Assembly: GCA_944472155.2 (NCBI GenBank)
Contig: OX235277.1
Location: 41,618,758 to 41,682,757 of the forward strand
Direction of reading: 5' to 3'
Source of the DNA: Trichobilharzia szidati
Taxonomy: Eukaryota > Platyhelminthes > Trematoda > Strigeidida > Schistosomatidae
DNA length: 64,000 nt
Shown: positions 40,925 through 52,199 of the stretch, in pieces
How positions within the stretch are numbered: the stretch's first letter is position 1
Layout of the letters: each line of letters starts with the position of its first letter
Position numbers and translations under genes: made by a program
The notes under the pieces: generated by a model
Database searches by the model: none
The model's input: the letters and a program-made list of their open reading frames with translations, nothing else
Told to the model about the DNA's origin: nothing

Positions 40925-41870
40925 TTAATACCACTCGCAATATGACATATTCCTTTTTGTGCAGCCCGAGGAAGGCTAAGGGGAAGAAATAAAGAAGAAT
41001 ATATGAGATGGCATAGTTAACAAATTGTAAGCGTAGACGTTGAGTGATTCCTGATTGTCTTAATTTCTTAATTTAGGGTAGGTTAGACGGAACATTTTCT
41101 TAGAAATAGACAAGATATGGGATGACCAAGAAAGGTCAAAGGAAAGAACTATTCCAGGGTATTTAATGCTTGACTTAGCCTATGTTTCAGTACCATCTAT
41201 TCTACAAGCTTCATCTGAGCAAGCCAGTTCATGTAGATCACATTTATACTTGAAGATGAGGTTAACTGTCTGACATTCCGAGGGATTTAAGATAAGACCG
41301 TTTAGCTTCAACCACTGGCTTATGTCCAACAAAAAGCTTGGAACAGTCAGATCATCAGGATATTTGACGAAGTTGATTTCATTCGAAAGAGGCAAATCAT
41401 GTAAGAAGAAAGAAAAAAGAAGAGGAAGAAGAACACCACCCCGATGCACACAGGCTTCGTCAAGCAAGACTGCGGAAGATTTGCCTTCATATACACTCTG
41501 TTTGAGAAGTAAGAATGCAACCAGTTAACTACCCAGGATTAGTTTTGTGTCAAAGAAAGCTTATTTCATAAAAGGCATTTGGGTAGACAGAGTCAAAAGT
41601 ACATAGAACATATTTGGCTCCTTTGTCTAAGGATCAAACAATATATAATGATGTAAGATAGCAGAAATATCTAAAGTACTTCTGGCCTGTTTGTATTACA
41701 AACTGTTTTGAGGTCACTAAAACTTTTCAAAGAAGTTTCAGGGTTAAGTAAAAGCACTTTTTCCATTAGCTTCAAAAAGAGGAGAAATAGCTACAATAGG
41801 TCTAAATTTAACACTCATACTAGTGAATGATCTAGGTACCGGGATAAATGTAGTGTCTTTCTATGCGACA
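40925..41870 (-). mobile_element. CR1/jockey-type non-LTR retrotransposon, RT fragment (pseudogene)
   Basis: Minus-strand order: RPIVAISPLFEANGKSAFT (finger), KGAKYVLCTFDSVYPNAFYE (motif A), VHRGGVLLPLLFSFFLHDLP (motif B, normally QGSVLGP), NFVKYPDDLTV (motif C with Ala to Pro). Then WLKLNGLILNPSECQTV and, after a frameshift, sequence with FDLSWSSHI and LAFLGLHKKE. One frame of 95 codons survives. Confidence 0.7.
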
Positions 41871-42440
41871 GATGCAACATTACTGGAAAAAGAAACCTTG
41901 AAATTTGTTCGTAAGAGAACAGCATAAAATATCTGCACGTTTTCTAAGGAAAAAAAACCACTACACCATTGGGATAAAGGCTTTGAAAAGGATATTGCAA
42001 GTGAAAACATGTAAAAATGTTTTCTCTTTTTCTTAAAATTTGATTCGATAAACTGCGAAACAATTTAAATCGCTTAAGTACTTGGGAAATGTATCCTTCA
42101 TAAATTACACTAGATAATTTGTAAGGTCATGTGATAAAATAATGGAATGGTTAGTAAAATGAACACACGTGAACACGTGGATGGATTTGCTTAACCTTTA
42201 ATGACAGTCATCAATTCTAGTGTAACCAAGACAGATAGAATTCCTTCAATACTGGAAATTTGCATTTGAAATGATTTCATATTTCTGGTTGTTTTATGAA
42301 GGCGTTCTCGTCCGTGTAGGTATAGTGATATTTTATGCTTCACTAAGTTAACATTTCCATTCATCTTTATACCATGTTCATTCTTAGTTATTGTTCCGCA
42401 CTTTATCTACAATAAACTATAATATGTTGAAACTGTAACA
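41871..42440. other. Unassigned spacer
   Basis: No clear identity. The right edge grades into the PLE at 42445. Confidence 0.3.
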
Positions 42441-42444
42441 GTTT

Positions 42445-43780
42445 CCAGGATGCATTCCAGTTCTCATAGAAATCAGAGATGAACTCGGGATTGCATTTTT
42501 TCGATGTTTTTCTAAAATGGAGATCTGATGGTTCTCTTTAAAGATCGATCGATCTACAGGAAACCAACATGGAATGGTCAATATACGAATTTTCATAGTT
42601 GGGTCCCTTTGAGAAAAAAGAGAAACCTGATCCACTCATTATCCTCAAGAATAAGAAGGATATGTTCCAGTGATACAATCGACGGGGAACTGGAGCAACT
42701 CAGACAAGTCCTCATAGAGAATGGATATTCTCCAAGAGTTATCGAGAAAAACATGAAGTTAAGACGAAAGCCTTAAAGAATCCAGACGGTGCTGAAGAAA
42801 CTGCTATTCATGAGCATTGAATTTAAGGGTGATATTGCAGCTGAGATCCTGAAGAATCGCTTATGCAGATCAATGAGGAAAGCCTTCTTTACGGCTGAGT
42901 TACGGATCAATTTCTACAGCCGACAAATGATCAATGGATGTGTTAAGGATAAACTTTGGCCATGGGCCACCTCAATGTGTGTTTATAAATTCACCTGCTG
43001 CTTGTGTGGAGTTAGTTATATTGGTCACACAAGACGCATACTTTTCAAACGCATCTCTGAACGTTATCCGTCATGGTTAGCACAACGGCAATGCAAGACA
43101 ATTAGTTACTAGTTCCATTCTCGATCACTTGGTGAACTCAGGTCACGTAGCTCCACCAGAGTCGTCTTTCAAGATCATCTAGAAGTTGACACAAAATGGT
43201 ACAAAGGGTGTCAAGTTTCGGCATTTGTGTATGACAGGGCGATTGGCGATTGGTCAATATAACCCCGAACTCTGTAAACAGAAGAAGTTTGTCCAGTCTC
43301 TTATTATACCTTGGTCTTAACCTCTTCACTAATCGTTCCTTGTAAATAAAAATTTTGATTCTTTCTTTTCATTTTCATTTTACTTTTAGTTTGCTTTTAC
43401 TTTAACAATTAATTCACGGTTTTTACTCTCAATTGGTCCTTTTGTACATTTTCACACCCTCTTCACACTTGTTAAATTGACACTCAACTACCTTTATTTT
43501 CACTCTATGGGGATTTTAACCTTATCAAATTTCTAACACCTTCTTCTTTTGTGTCGTGAGGATTACGTAATTTACAACTTTTATTTTTACTTCTAAAATA
43601 TGTCAATTATGTCACACTCTCCCTATTACTCATTAATAGAATACTATACATTTCTGGTAAATATAAATACGACTGTACAGTCTGTGAAGATGATTTCGTC
43701 GATAAAGAAAATTTTCTTCGCTGAATCTGTCTTTTACTTTCTTCACGACTCCATGGGTATTTTTGGGGAAATTTGCTTTC
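42445..43780 (+). mobile_element. Penelope-like element, post-palm RT to 3' end (pseudogene)
   Basis: Codes RSIYRKPTWNGQYTNFHSWV, then NLIHSLSSRIRRICSSDTID, ENGYSPRVIEKNMKL, after a stop FMSIEFKGDIAAEILKNRL, and GIY-YIG MCVYKFTCCLCGVSYIGHTR with ILFKRISERYPSWL. C terminus disrupted. The 3' UTR (43330-43780) recurs inverted at 32700-33380. The RT active site is not included. Confidence 0.8.
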
Positions 43781-43960
43781 ATTTTATAAACATGAAAACC
43801 CTTAGTAAGTGATCGAAAACACTATTATCTTCAGCCATCGGCAGAGAGAATGATTTCCATGATATTGAATTTCTCATTTGTGTTAATTTCATCTTCATTT
43901 TATTTGACAAAATCATCACAATAAACATCCTTTTTTATTTTATCAACCGTTAACAAAATG

Positions 43961-44222
43961 CTCCATTATGGATAAAATTTTATTTTGATAAATCACACAG
44001 TGTTGTACAGTAATATTAACTGATGACGTTTAGAGCACAAACTGTTGCTCATAATCATTTCAAATATCATATCAAGAACTTGATATGATGATGAGCAATA
44101 GTTTATGCTCGAAACGTCACCATTAAATATTACTGTACAACACTGTGTGATTTATCAAAATAAAATTTTATCCATAATGGAGTTATGCTCTACCACAATG
44201 CCCAAGTTTTATACTTATATCA
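43961..44222 (+). mobile_element. PLE-B-derived foldback element with 11-bp target-site duplication
   Basis: TTAACAAAATG lies at 43950-43960 and 44223-44233. Arms 43961-44058 and 44083-44182 are inverted copies (CTCCATTATGGATAAAATTT and complement). A single-copy tail ACCACAATGCCCAAGTTTTA ends the element. The right arm holds GAGCA (44093-44097) with TGCTC (44106-44110), then GAAACGTC. Confidence 0.8.
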
Positions 44223-44233
44223 TTAACAAAATG

Positions 44234-45345
44234 AATATTATTCATTCCAGTGAGGTTGAGTACTAATAGCCGTCAAAATTTCAAAATATTAGTTAATGTG
44301 TTGGTTATCCAGCTACTCATTTCAATCATTCCATCAGTAGTATACACCACTGTACATTGGTGCATACTTTACTGACTGACTGTTGTCAAGGAACTTAACC
44401 CTAAGTTCCTATTATATCCGAAGACACTCGAACCGACAGTTAGTGAGTACAATATTGAGCTTAATTCCATAACACAAGGACCAGTAAGAAATTGTATTGT
44501 TTGGCAGTTAAAGTCAAAACTCTTTACAAAAACTATAAAGAAATGTTTTGCAAGGAATGTACTGTACTTTTATTCGTATTCATTCGTCTTCTTCTAACTT
44601 GTACACGATTGAATCATTCACAACTTCGAGTTGCCCACCAATGGCCATCAAGGCCAATGAACCAACGTTCAGTGTTCACGTTAATTTACAACTGTCACTT
44701 ATGATATCGAGTGTAACATACGCTATAATCTGGATAATTTCGATTTCCAAAAGGAACCATGACAATATTTCACTTTGTCGAACTGTGGAAACTGACAAAT
44801 TTCGAACTTGATTCTATTGTGGCGTGTGCTACTGATAAGATTTATCAGTAGTATATTTCAGTAGATGTTCATCGGCATAAAAATATCAAATAGCAGGGAG
44901 ATAGATTTGATGTCAGACAAAGCAAATAATACAACACTGTGGAGATATATGGGAGACGTGAAAGAAACACAGTGACACACAGTGTGAAAGAAGGCCGGAA
45001 GTAGCGTAACACCGAAGACCTGTGCAAACGGTGCGTTGAAGATAAGATGCACATAATTTTTCTGTAATGGAGATACCAAATCTCTAATCAATATTCTTTT
45101 TCATCTTCTAACCTTTCACTATGTGCTACCTAATCCGCTAAGTAGTTAGTTAGCCAGGATTCAAGTCGTTTGGCTTGATGAATCAGCTCGCTGAGCTTAG
45201 TCATACTGGGAAAACCGCTAATGATCCCGATCATAAATGAATGAAACAAGTGTCCTGTGTTTAGAACACTTCGATCAGATTAGTAAGCATGACCGACTGG
45301 TTTGATAGTATCTAATAATAGTAGTAATTACTTTATTCTGAACAG
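44234..45345. other. Mostly unassigned sequence
   Basis: Holds two short orphan repeats shared with other places: the GTGTGCTACTGATAAGATTT region (44820-44860, like 47880-47915) and the GTGCGTTGAAGATAAGATGC region (44990-45060, like 28607-28675). ORFs of up to 87 codons are not recognised. Confidence 0.4.
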
Positions 45346-45598
45346 TGTTCACAGAATTTATAGGATTTTCAGTGGAAATTATGGCATAATAGTTTATCCT
45401 TGTCCAGGATCTTCAATTAAAATAGTAACTGACACTGATTCGTGTGACATACTGCTGTCGTATCTGAAGCAAGAAATAATCCCTTATGGTATTCCTTTTT
45501 TGTCTCCTTCGGAAAATGCACAATATTTGATTGAAAGCCAATTGAGAAAGGTGTTGGAGTACATTTTTTCACCCAAGGACATAATAACTGCTAAATAA
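45346..45598 (+). CDS. Possible terminal coding exon of an unidentified host gene
   Basis: An acceptor-like TTACTTTATTCTGAACAG ends at 45345. From there 83 codons stay open to TAA (45596-45598), with a protein-like composition: IYRIFSGNYGIIVYPCPGSS, then VTDTDSCDILLSYLKQEI, YGIPFLSPSENAQYLI and LRKVLEYIFSP. The open frame actually extends upstream to an ATG at 45302, so a start there cannot be excluded. It matches no retroelement of the window. No family recognised. Confidence 0.3.
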
Positions 45599-45879
45599 TT
45601 GAAGACTGCAGGTAATTTGTTTTACTTTTCAACCAATAGCTTTTTGTACTAAAAACCTCCGGAATAGTTATTTCATGTATTGGGGTACACTGCCACCCAT
45701 GATTTCGCTTTTCCTCAAGTTTAGTTGGAGAAACTTGCGAATCAGCAAGTTCTAAACACCATTAGAGGTCATATTTTAATAGATTAAAACAAACTGAACA
45801 AGAGAAATGATGTGTAATTTATTGATGGAGTATTTTGGTGACTCAGGTTCTAAACAGACTGCCTCATATGATAGAGAAG
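45599..45879. other. Unassigned spacer
   Basis: Nothing recognised. Could be a 3' UTR if the preceding exon is real. Confidence 0.25.
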
Positions 45880-46545
45880 ATTTGTAGCTCAGGTGGATGA
45901 TTTTGATGTGGTTGTGTTCTCTGAACTGGATAATTAATTTGCGAAGCTTTCATTGCCCCCTACTAGGCGACATCTTCAGCGCATACTTCAGTGTGTTGAA
46001 GTGAGCTTTTAGGTTTATTAATCATCTCTGCTGATGACCTTGGCCAGCCATCAAAAGACATGACATCCAATCTCACATATTGCCTCATTGCATACAGACA
46101 ACCACGGACATCAATTCGACTGGGACAACTAGCGTTCAAATATTAGACAGAGGAAACAACAAGAATGCTAGAGAATTTTTAGAAGCCTACCTGGAATTCC
46201 AGTGAATCATCAATCAATAGACACATAGAGATAGACAAAATTTATCAACCGATAAGAAAGAAACCTCACACACTCACACAAAGGGTCAAAGTTCAAGTCA
46301 AAGAAACAATGAGGTATTACAATACAAGTAGCCTAGAAGGTGTGAAAACACACAAAAACAACCAATCACGTCCAAGGTCACCACCAGGAGAGATGATTAG
46401 TAAACTCGTGGAGAAATCTAAAAGCTCACTTCCACAAATAGAAGTATGCGCTGAAGATGTCACCTAGTAGGTGGCGATGAAATCTTCGCAAATTAACTAA
46501 CTATCCAGTTCAAAGAACACAATCACATCAAAGACTGCCTCATAT
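45880..46545 (+). mobile_element. PLE-F: minus terminal repeat (45880-46030) facing plus C terminus and terminal repeat
   Basis: The plus part from about 46050 codes a PLE C-terminal tail (HILPHCIQTTTDI, DRGNNKNAREFLEAYLEF), then the 3' UTR and terminal repeat to 46545. The left 150 bp are the terminal repeat inverted (CATCTTCAGCGCATACTTCA). The element is thus bounded by inverted terminal repeats. Confidence 0.7.
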
Positions 46546-46584
46546 CAGTCAGTCAGATTTCTCGTGGAGAAATCTAAAAGTTAT

Positions 46585-47240
46585 CACCTGAAAGAAACAA
46601 CCTCCTTTACCTATCTACCTGGGAAGCATCGTTTCAACTACAGGTGGAACTGACGACGATATCAAAGCAAGAATCGGAGAAGCAAGACGAGCTCTCATTA
46701 CTCTCAAGTATGTGTGGAGGTCAACAGCACTCAGAATGAAAAATAAGATCCGGATTTTCAACTCCAATGTGAAATCAGTGTTACTATACGGATCAGAGAC
46801 TTGGCGCGTCATAAAGAGCATTTCCAACAAACTACAGACCTTTATTAACAGTTGTCTTCGCTCAATACTACTAAGGATCAGATGGCCGGCCAGAAAAGAT
46901 CAGCAACAGAGATCTCTGGCAATGAGCGAACCAACCAGGAACTGATTGTGAAACAAATAGGCAGGAAGATATGGAGATGGATTGGCTGGTCATACTGTGA
47001 GGAAACCATCAAGTGACATCACTAGACAAGCCACTGCTCGAGTGGAACCCGAAAGGGAAGCGGCGAGTTGGTCGTCAGTGCAAGCAAGGGTGACATGGAG
47101 GAGGTCATGTGAAGAGGAGATGAAAACGTCTGGGTAGACTTGGAGCCAGGTGAAGACTCTAGCAGAGAACCGAACGCAATGGAGACGCACGGCTGAAGCC
47201 CTATGTTCCTCTAGGAATTAAAGGAAACAATAGTAATATT
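46585..47240 (+). mobile_element. SR2-like RTE, 3' third
   Basis: Codes TTGGTDDDIKARIGEARRAL-like sequence, [40 protein letters not shown] and [19 protein letters not shown]. Ends with the standard GAAGCCCTATGTTCCTCTAG and AATAAT repeats. Frames broken by single-base changes. Confidence 0.8.
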
Positions 47241-47980
47241 ATAATAATATCATTGCTATAAGAATTTAGTGGTGAATATATCCTTCGGAAGACTATTTTG
47301 ATTTGAGTAGAATATGCATTAGCTAAAGCGCATATATATATTACTACTAATTATATCTGTGATACATTCCGCACTATATAGAATGCATTGGTTGTCTATC
47401 ACAAGTGTGTATACTAGATCATGATGTGAATGAGAAAATGCCATTTTGTTATTATTATTAGTTGTATACGTGGTATCGATGGTCATAGTATTAGTCTCAT
47501 CAGTGGTAGAGGCGGTATAATTTAATTTACAATAGAATATATATATATACTGATAAATACAGCCTTCATTGTTTATAAACACATTGTGAATAGGTTCCTA
47601 ATCAGATTTCACATATTCTAAACTTTTTTGTACTGATGTTTTATAATAATCTCACGTTAACTTCATTTGAAGTTTAAAAAGTTGAACAGTTCTATATTGA
47701 ATGATTTGTGCGTTGATCACCGACAAAGAGTGAGTGGGTGGACATCATTCCACTGGCTACTGCCATAATCACTGATACATCTCTTGAGAGACTGTGCCTT
47801 ATTTTTTCATGATATGATTCCAAGTTAAATGGTTTACATATTGATGGCTTTATACCAACTACAACTTCTACTAACATTGTGGTATGTGCTACTGACAATA
47901 TTTATAGGTAGTATGTGATAGCGAATGAAAATATATGTGTATCTGAGTCGTCAACATTATCGGATCATTACCATTATTAT
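47241..47980. other. Unassigned spacer
   Basis: Low-complexity translation on the minus strand (47319-47582). The orphan repeat of 44820 recurs at 47880-47915. Confidence 0.35.
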
Positions 47981-47984
47981 TGTT

Positions 47985-48885
47985 ATTATCACTATCACTC
48001 ACATAAAAGAAGCCTTGAAACTTAATAATTACCCTGATAAATTAGTCAGAAAGTATGTAAGGAAATGTAAAAATAAAATAAATAATGATAGTAGCGATAG
48101 TGATAATAACAATAATAATGATAATAATAATAATATTAATGACGACACCAACAATAAGGAATCTAAATCATCAGTAGTACTTCTGCCTATACAAGGAAGG
48201 AACCTCGGAAGCCTTATGCAGAATTCCTAACAAGGCAGGGATAAAAGTCGCTGGCATTCAAACCCACAAACTCAATTAGAAACAAGCTTTGTCGGTTAAA
48301 GGATCCTGCCTGTGGAGCCTTTAAAACAAAACAATTTAGTTTATCTAATACCCTGCCTGCAATGATTGTCAGGTCAAATACTTAGGTGAATCTAGTAGAA
48401 CAGGGGCAGTCAGATTAGCTGAACATAAAAACTTAGCAAAATCTAGATTGGTTGACCCGAATAAAATAAGAGATCTAGAGAATAGTTCAGCTATAGCACT
48501 CACTACATGCAGTTACACACAACCATAGCATAGGATGGGATAGGATGAAAGTTTTAAAATCTAATGTCACAGGGTATAGGGAGAGATTGATAACAGAAGC
48601 TTTGTTTATCGAATCAACTACAAATACGTGTAATAGCAATGATTCATCACTTGTCCCAGATATCTGGAAAATTCTACTACCCCTATGACGACAAATAGGA
48701 GAGAACAGAGAGAACTATAAAACTCAAGCTTCAAAGTCGTGTGATTACAATTGATATGATTATGAACAATGAATTTTGTTTGGAACGTCATCTAGTAAAT
48801 AATACTGTTTCACTGTGTGATGTATCTAATAAACAAACTAATATGGAATAACTTACTGCCACAGTGCCTAAGTTTTACACATATA
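47985..48885 (+). mobile_element. PLE-B, longest copy: RT tail, Asn/Asp-rich linker, connection, GIY-YIG, 3' end
   Basis: IKEALKLNNYPDKLVRKYVR is followed by an Asn/Asp-rich stretch coded by GAT/AAT repeats (48080-48150). After that come SSVVLLPIQGRNLGSL, NNLVYLIPC, a GIY-YIG (KYLGESSRTG-like with RLAEHKNLAKSRLVDP) and the tail. It ends in the family terminal repeat (GTTTGGAACGTCATCTAGTA, 48778-48797) and ACTGCCACAGTGCCTAAGTT. Frame broken near 48230 and 48350. Confidence 0.75.
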
Positions 48886-49019
48886 TTAATCTTAGAAGTT
48901 TAAATTGAAATTAGCGTCAAGAAATAAATCGTCCCAAACTAAATCGCATTGTCGGAGAAGACTCTGTTTACGTGTTTAAGGACGAATCAGTTATTGCTGG
49001 GTATATATATATATATATG

Positions 49020-50020
49020 AGCATCTCATGGCCTCTGGTTCAACCATCTCTTGTTTATATATACTTTCTATGTTGCATGACTTTGGTGTCAGTCTTCGAC
49101 GTATATTGGATATGCTGAACTCCTCTTATCATACTACAGCCAAATGGCTCGCTGAAATCCTTGAACCAGTAAGACGAAATCTATGTAAACATAGTCTTTC
49201 GGCCGTCTTTGACTTCGTCAGTTCCGTTGATGGAATTCATGTGACCGGTAAGCATATGATCTCTTTGCTCTTTACTTACAAATGTACCATATTTTAAAGT
49301 TTTCTTACGTCCCCAGTGGAAGAGAGGACTTCAAGTCAGAGGCTTGAAGTTTCGGTAGCAGTGGTGTTTAATTTTAAGGGATGGGGTTGTTAGCTATATG
49401 TCCAACCTTCCCTCTTTACCAGTCTTACTACTGGCCTTGGAGCGAGGTAAGGGATTGCGTCGGTGGCCGGGGATCGAACGTCTGACCAAATGCGTGGTCG
49501 GCGATCATCCTGCCGTTGTGCCACCTATGGATACAAGTGTACCATTTGTAGAAACTATTTGTTATCTATGTGATTACATCGACTTAGAATGCATAAACGC
49601 TGGAGTGCCAACTAACTGTCTGAAACAGCTTTTACTGAGATGCACGATTGATGTGTAGTTTAGATTTCAAGATGCCATCTATAATCAAGGGGATGGAGTC
49701 ATCGCAGGGCTTCCATTAGGACCTCTATTAAAGGATGTCTTCATGGCGAGCTTAGAGAGTGGTTCACTGAGAGAAACAGTCTTGAGTTTGTATATGTATA
49801 AGCGATATATTGACGATACGTTTATTATTTATGATGAAAGTTGTTCAACTGGTGAGCTTCTTGAAAAAAATGTAATGCTTCTCACCCGTCGATCCATTTC
49901 ACTATTGAAGAAGAATCGAATCCCGCATTTCACTTCTTTTGTGTGATGTTAGACAGAAGAGAGGATGGTACGTTGAAAAGGTTGATTTATCGAAAGCTAA
50001 CATTTGCAGGACATTTAAAG
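49020..50020 (+). mobile_element. Penelope-like element RT domain, split by SINE2
   Basis: Left part: FGVSLRRILDMLNSSYHTTA, KWLAEILEPVRRNLCKHSLS, FDFVSSVDGIHVTGKHMIS (RT finger up to motif A). Right part after the SINE: VPFVETICYLCDYID, then GLPLGPLLKDVFMASLESG (motif B) and YKRYIDDTFIIYDES (active site YIDD with both Asp). Then EDGTLKRLIYRKLTF. This is the only copy here that keeps an intact PLE active site motif in frame; stops elsewhere disable it. Confidence 0.8.
49291..49531 (-). mobile_element. SINE2 inserted in a PLE RT domain, with 14-bp TSD
   Basis: TACAAATGTACCAT (49277-49290) and TACAAGTGTACCAT (49532-49545) flank it. The minus strand has the head GGTGGCACAACGGCAGGATG, body, the CTTCAAGCCTCTGACTTGAA hairpin and a shortened tail. 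Confidence 0.85.
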
Positions 50021-50489
50021 CAAGCAATAAAGGTTATTAAAGCAGGATTTAATGAATTCATCAAATTTCGGTAGAACTGAATACTCTACATACACGGATA
50101 CATAAACTTTTGAAATTACATTGGGAGATATAGGACTGATAAGTAAACAAACTGCGCTGAATTAGTAATGCAGAAAGAAAGGTGCGAATGTTTTTTCCAG
50201 GTCATGTTCAAATAGATAAGGGGAGAGAGTATGAGAGATCAAAATTAAGATAAAATGCATTGCGCGCTTCAGTTACATCACTTAGATAAACAATTAGTCA
50301 TTAGAGAATTTAACAAGAATTGCAACCAGAGGGATGTCAATAGTATTAGTTATAATAACAATAGTAATAATAATGTTGAGGTGAGTTAAGGTAATGCTAC
50401 TGATAAAGGATAGTTTTAAATGAATCAAGAATAATAATAATGAGAATAATAATAATAATAAGAGGTAGAATTATAAGTAAAACGTATAA

Positions 50490-51490
50490 CCATGTTAGAT
50501 TTAGAGTTACGACCATCTCCTTTTGTACACAGAGACCTGGTTTATAAAATCGAATTTCACAAGCCTCTGAAGTTGCAAGCATCTTTTTGTTTCTTTGTCT
50601 GCTGACAATAGTGAATGACTTGACCACGTAATCCACAAGATGCTTTGTTATTGAGGATTTTGGCACTTTGAATTCAGCTGTTTTCAACCATTTTGGCAAA
50701 TGCTCCATCATGCGAGTAGACAATCGCCTTTCTGTACGACCTATGTATTTGCTTCCACAAACACACTCAAATTGATATACGCAGTTTGAAGTGTCGAGGA
50801 TTGGTGACTGGTCTTTCCCAGATTGTTGAAGCACTCGCTTGGTGGTGTTAAGGAAGACAAGTTTTGCAGCATAATAAGTTCTCTTGATGGCTTTATCGAG
50901 TTTTCGTTTGAATACTTCTTGTACATCATCTCCTTTGAATGGCAAATTGATATAGACAGATTTCTTCAGAACTGTTTGGATAGTTTTGCAGGGGCTATTT
51001 TCTTTAGAGTATTTATTAATGAACTTCTCAGGATATCCATTATTAGATAAAATATCCTTCAGAACTTTTATTTCATGCTCAGTTGTACTGTCAGAACAAA
51101 TTTTCCGTGCTCTATTGAACAGTGTTCTGACTAAGTTCTTTTTATACTGGATTGGAACAAAGCTCTTGAAATTTATGTTCTGTCCTGTCCATGAAGACTT
51201 TCTGAATATAGATCTTTCGATTGTGCCATCAGTCCTTTTCACTAGAGAAAACGTCTAGGAATTTAATAGTATCATTTTCTCCGTGTTCTATTGTGAAATT
51301 GAGATTCGTGTGGCATGAGTTGAATTTTATCAACATGTCTTCAGCTTTTCATCTGCTTCCACAGACAATAAAAATGTCATCAACATATCTTAGGTATACA
51401 TCCGTTTGTTGTATACGTTGCTGTAAAGTACCAGTTTCTAGGCGTGACAAGAATAAGTCAGCGAAGGACAGTATACTAAATTAAACAGCT
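50490..51490 (-). mobile_element. PLE-D: RT motif C to C terminus, best-preserved PLE frame
   Basis: Minus strand from 51450: RLETGTLQQR, YLRYVDDIFIVCGSR (active site), NLNFTIEHGENDTIKFLDVF, then after one frameshift a 281-codon frame (51242 down). That frame holds RSIFRKSSWTGQNINFKSFV, ARKICSDSTTEHEIKVLKDI, NNGYPEKFINKYSKENSP, VYINLPFKGDDVQEVFKRKL. The GIY-YIG reads CVYQFECVCGSKYIGRTERR then LSTRMMEHLPKWL, with the C-terminal KPGLCVQKEMVVTLNLTW. Tyr, Ile-Gly and Arg of the nuclease core are present. Confidence 0.85.
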
Positions 51491-51499
51491 GGCCACCTC

Positions 51500-52185
51500 T
51501 AAAACAGGAAGAGAAATTTCATTCGCTCTCTGTGTTCCAGCATTCGGAAAATCTGCCCAATAGATACGATAGACATAGAACTAAAAAAAACTTCTCACAA
51601 CTCTCTTAAATAATAAATATCCTACAAGGTTTATTGAAAGAAATGTCAAGAAAGAAACCGTCCCTAACCAAATTACAGTGCCAAAGAAGACACTGTTTGT
51701 GAGTTTGGCGATCAAAGGTGGCACTATTGCGAAAATGATTTGAAGTCGGTTCTCTAAGTGTATTAAACGCTCTTTTCTTATTGCAGCTGACTTATATTTC
51801 ATTTTCATCACAAGCCAATGTATGATTCAACTATGCGTCAACGATAAATTACCACTTATATCCACCTCTATGTACATTTATTCTCATTCACATGCTCGTG
51901 TGGAGCTGATTACATTCAATGTTGTAAGCGTGTTCTGCGTGGGCGCGTAGCTGACCACTATCTTGTTTGCTTAATGAAAGTCAAGCATGTATGGGATGAC
52001 GAAGTCTCCTATTTTTGAACACCTTCTGAAGTCAGATCATTCAGCCCCATGTGATTTTTCCTTCAAAGTTATACACCGAAGCAAATCCATCCACTCTAAT
52101 TGTTTAGGTTTTTACCCACTTATGCATAAGGGAATCTCTAGCATTGAGGATTTAAAGCACTATTAGTGCCTCCATAAAAAAACGA
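51500..52185 (+). mobile_element. Penelope-like element, connection and GIY-YIG, head to head with PLE-D
   Basis: Codes YPTRFIERNVKKETVPNQIT, TLFVSLAIKGGTIAKMI, CIKRSFLIAADLYFIF, CGADYIQCCKRVLRGRVADH (decayed GIY-YIG, YIQ for YIG) and SDHSAPCDFSFKVIHRSKSI. A family different from PLE-D. Confidence 0.7.
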
Positions 52186-52199
52186 ATAATCTTTGAAAG

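Noticed and set aside
46448..46500. Hammerhead in the PLE-F terminal repeat (CTGAAGATGTC... GAAATC)
   Set aside because: CTGAAGA and GAAA are present, but stem II does not leave GAAA at the right place (two extra bases here, a mismatch at 15740-15800), and a simple hairpin GAAGAT/ATCTTC explains the pairing better.
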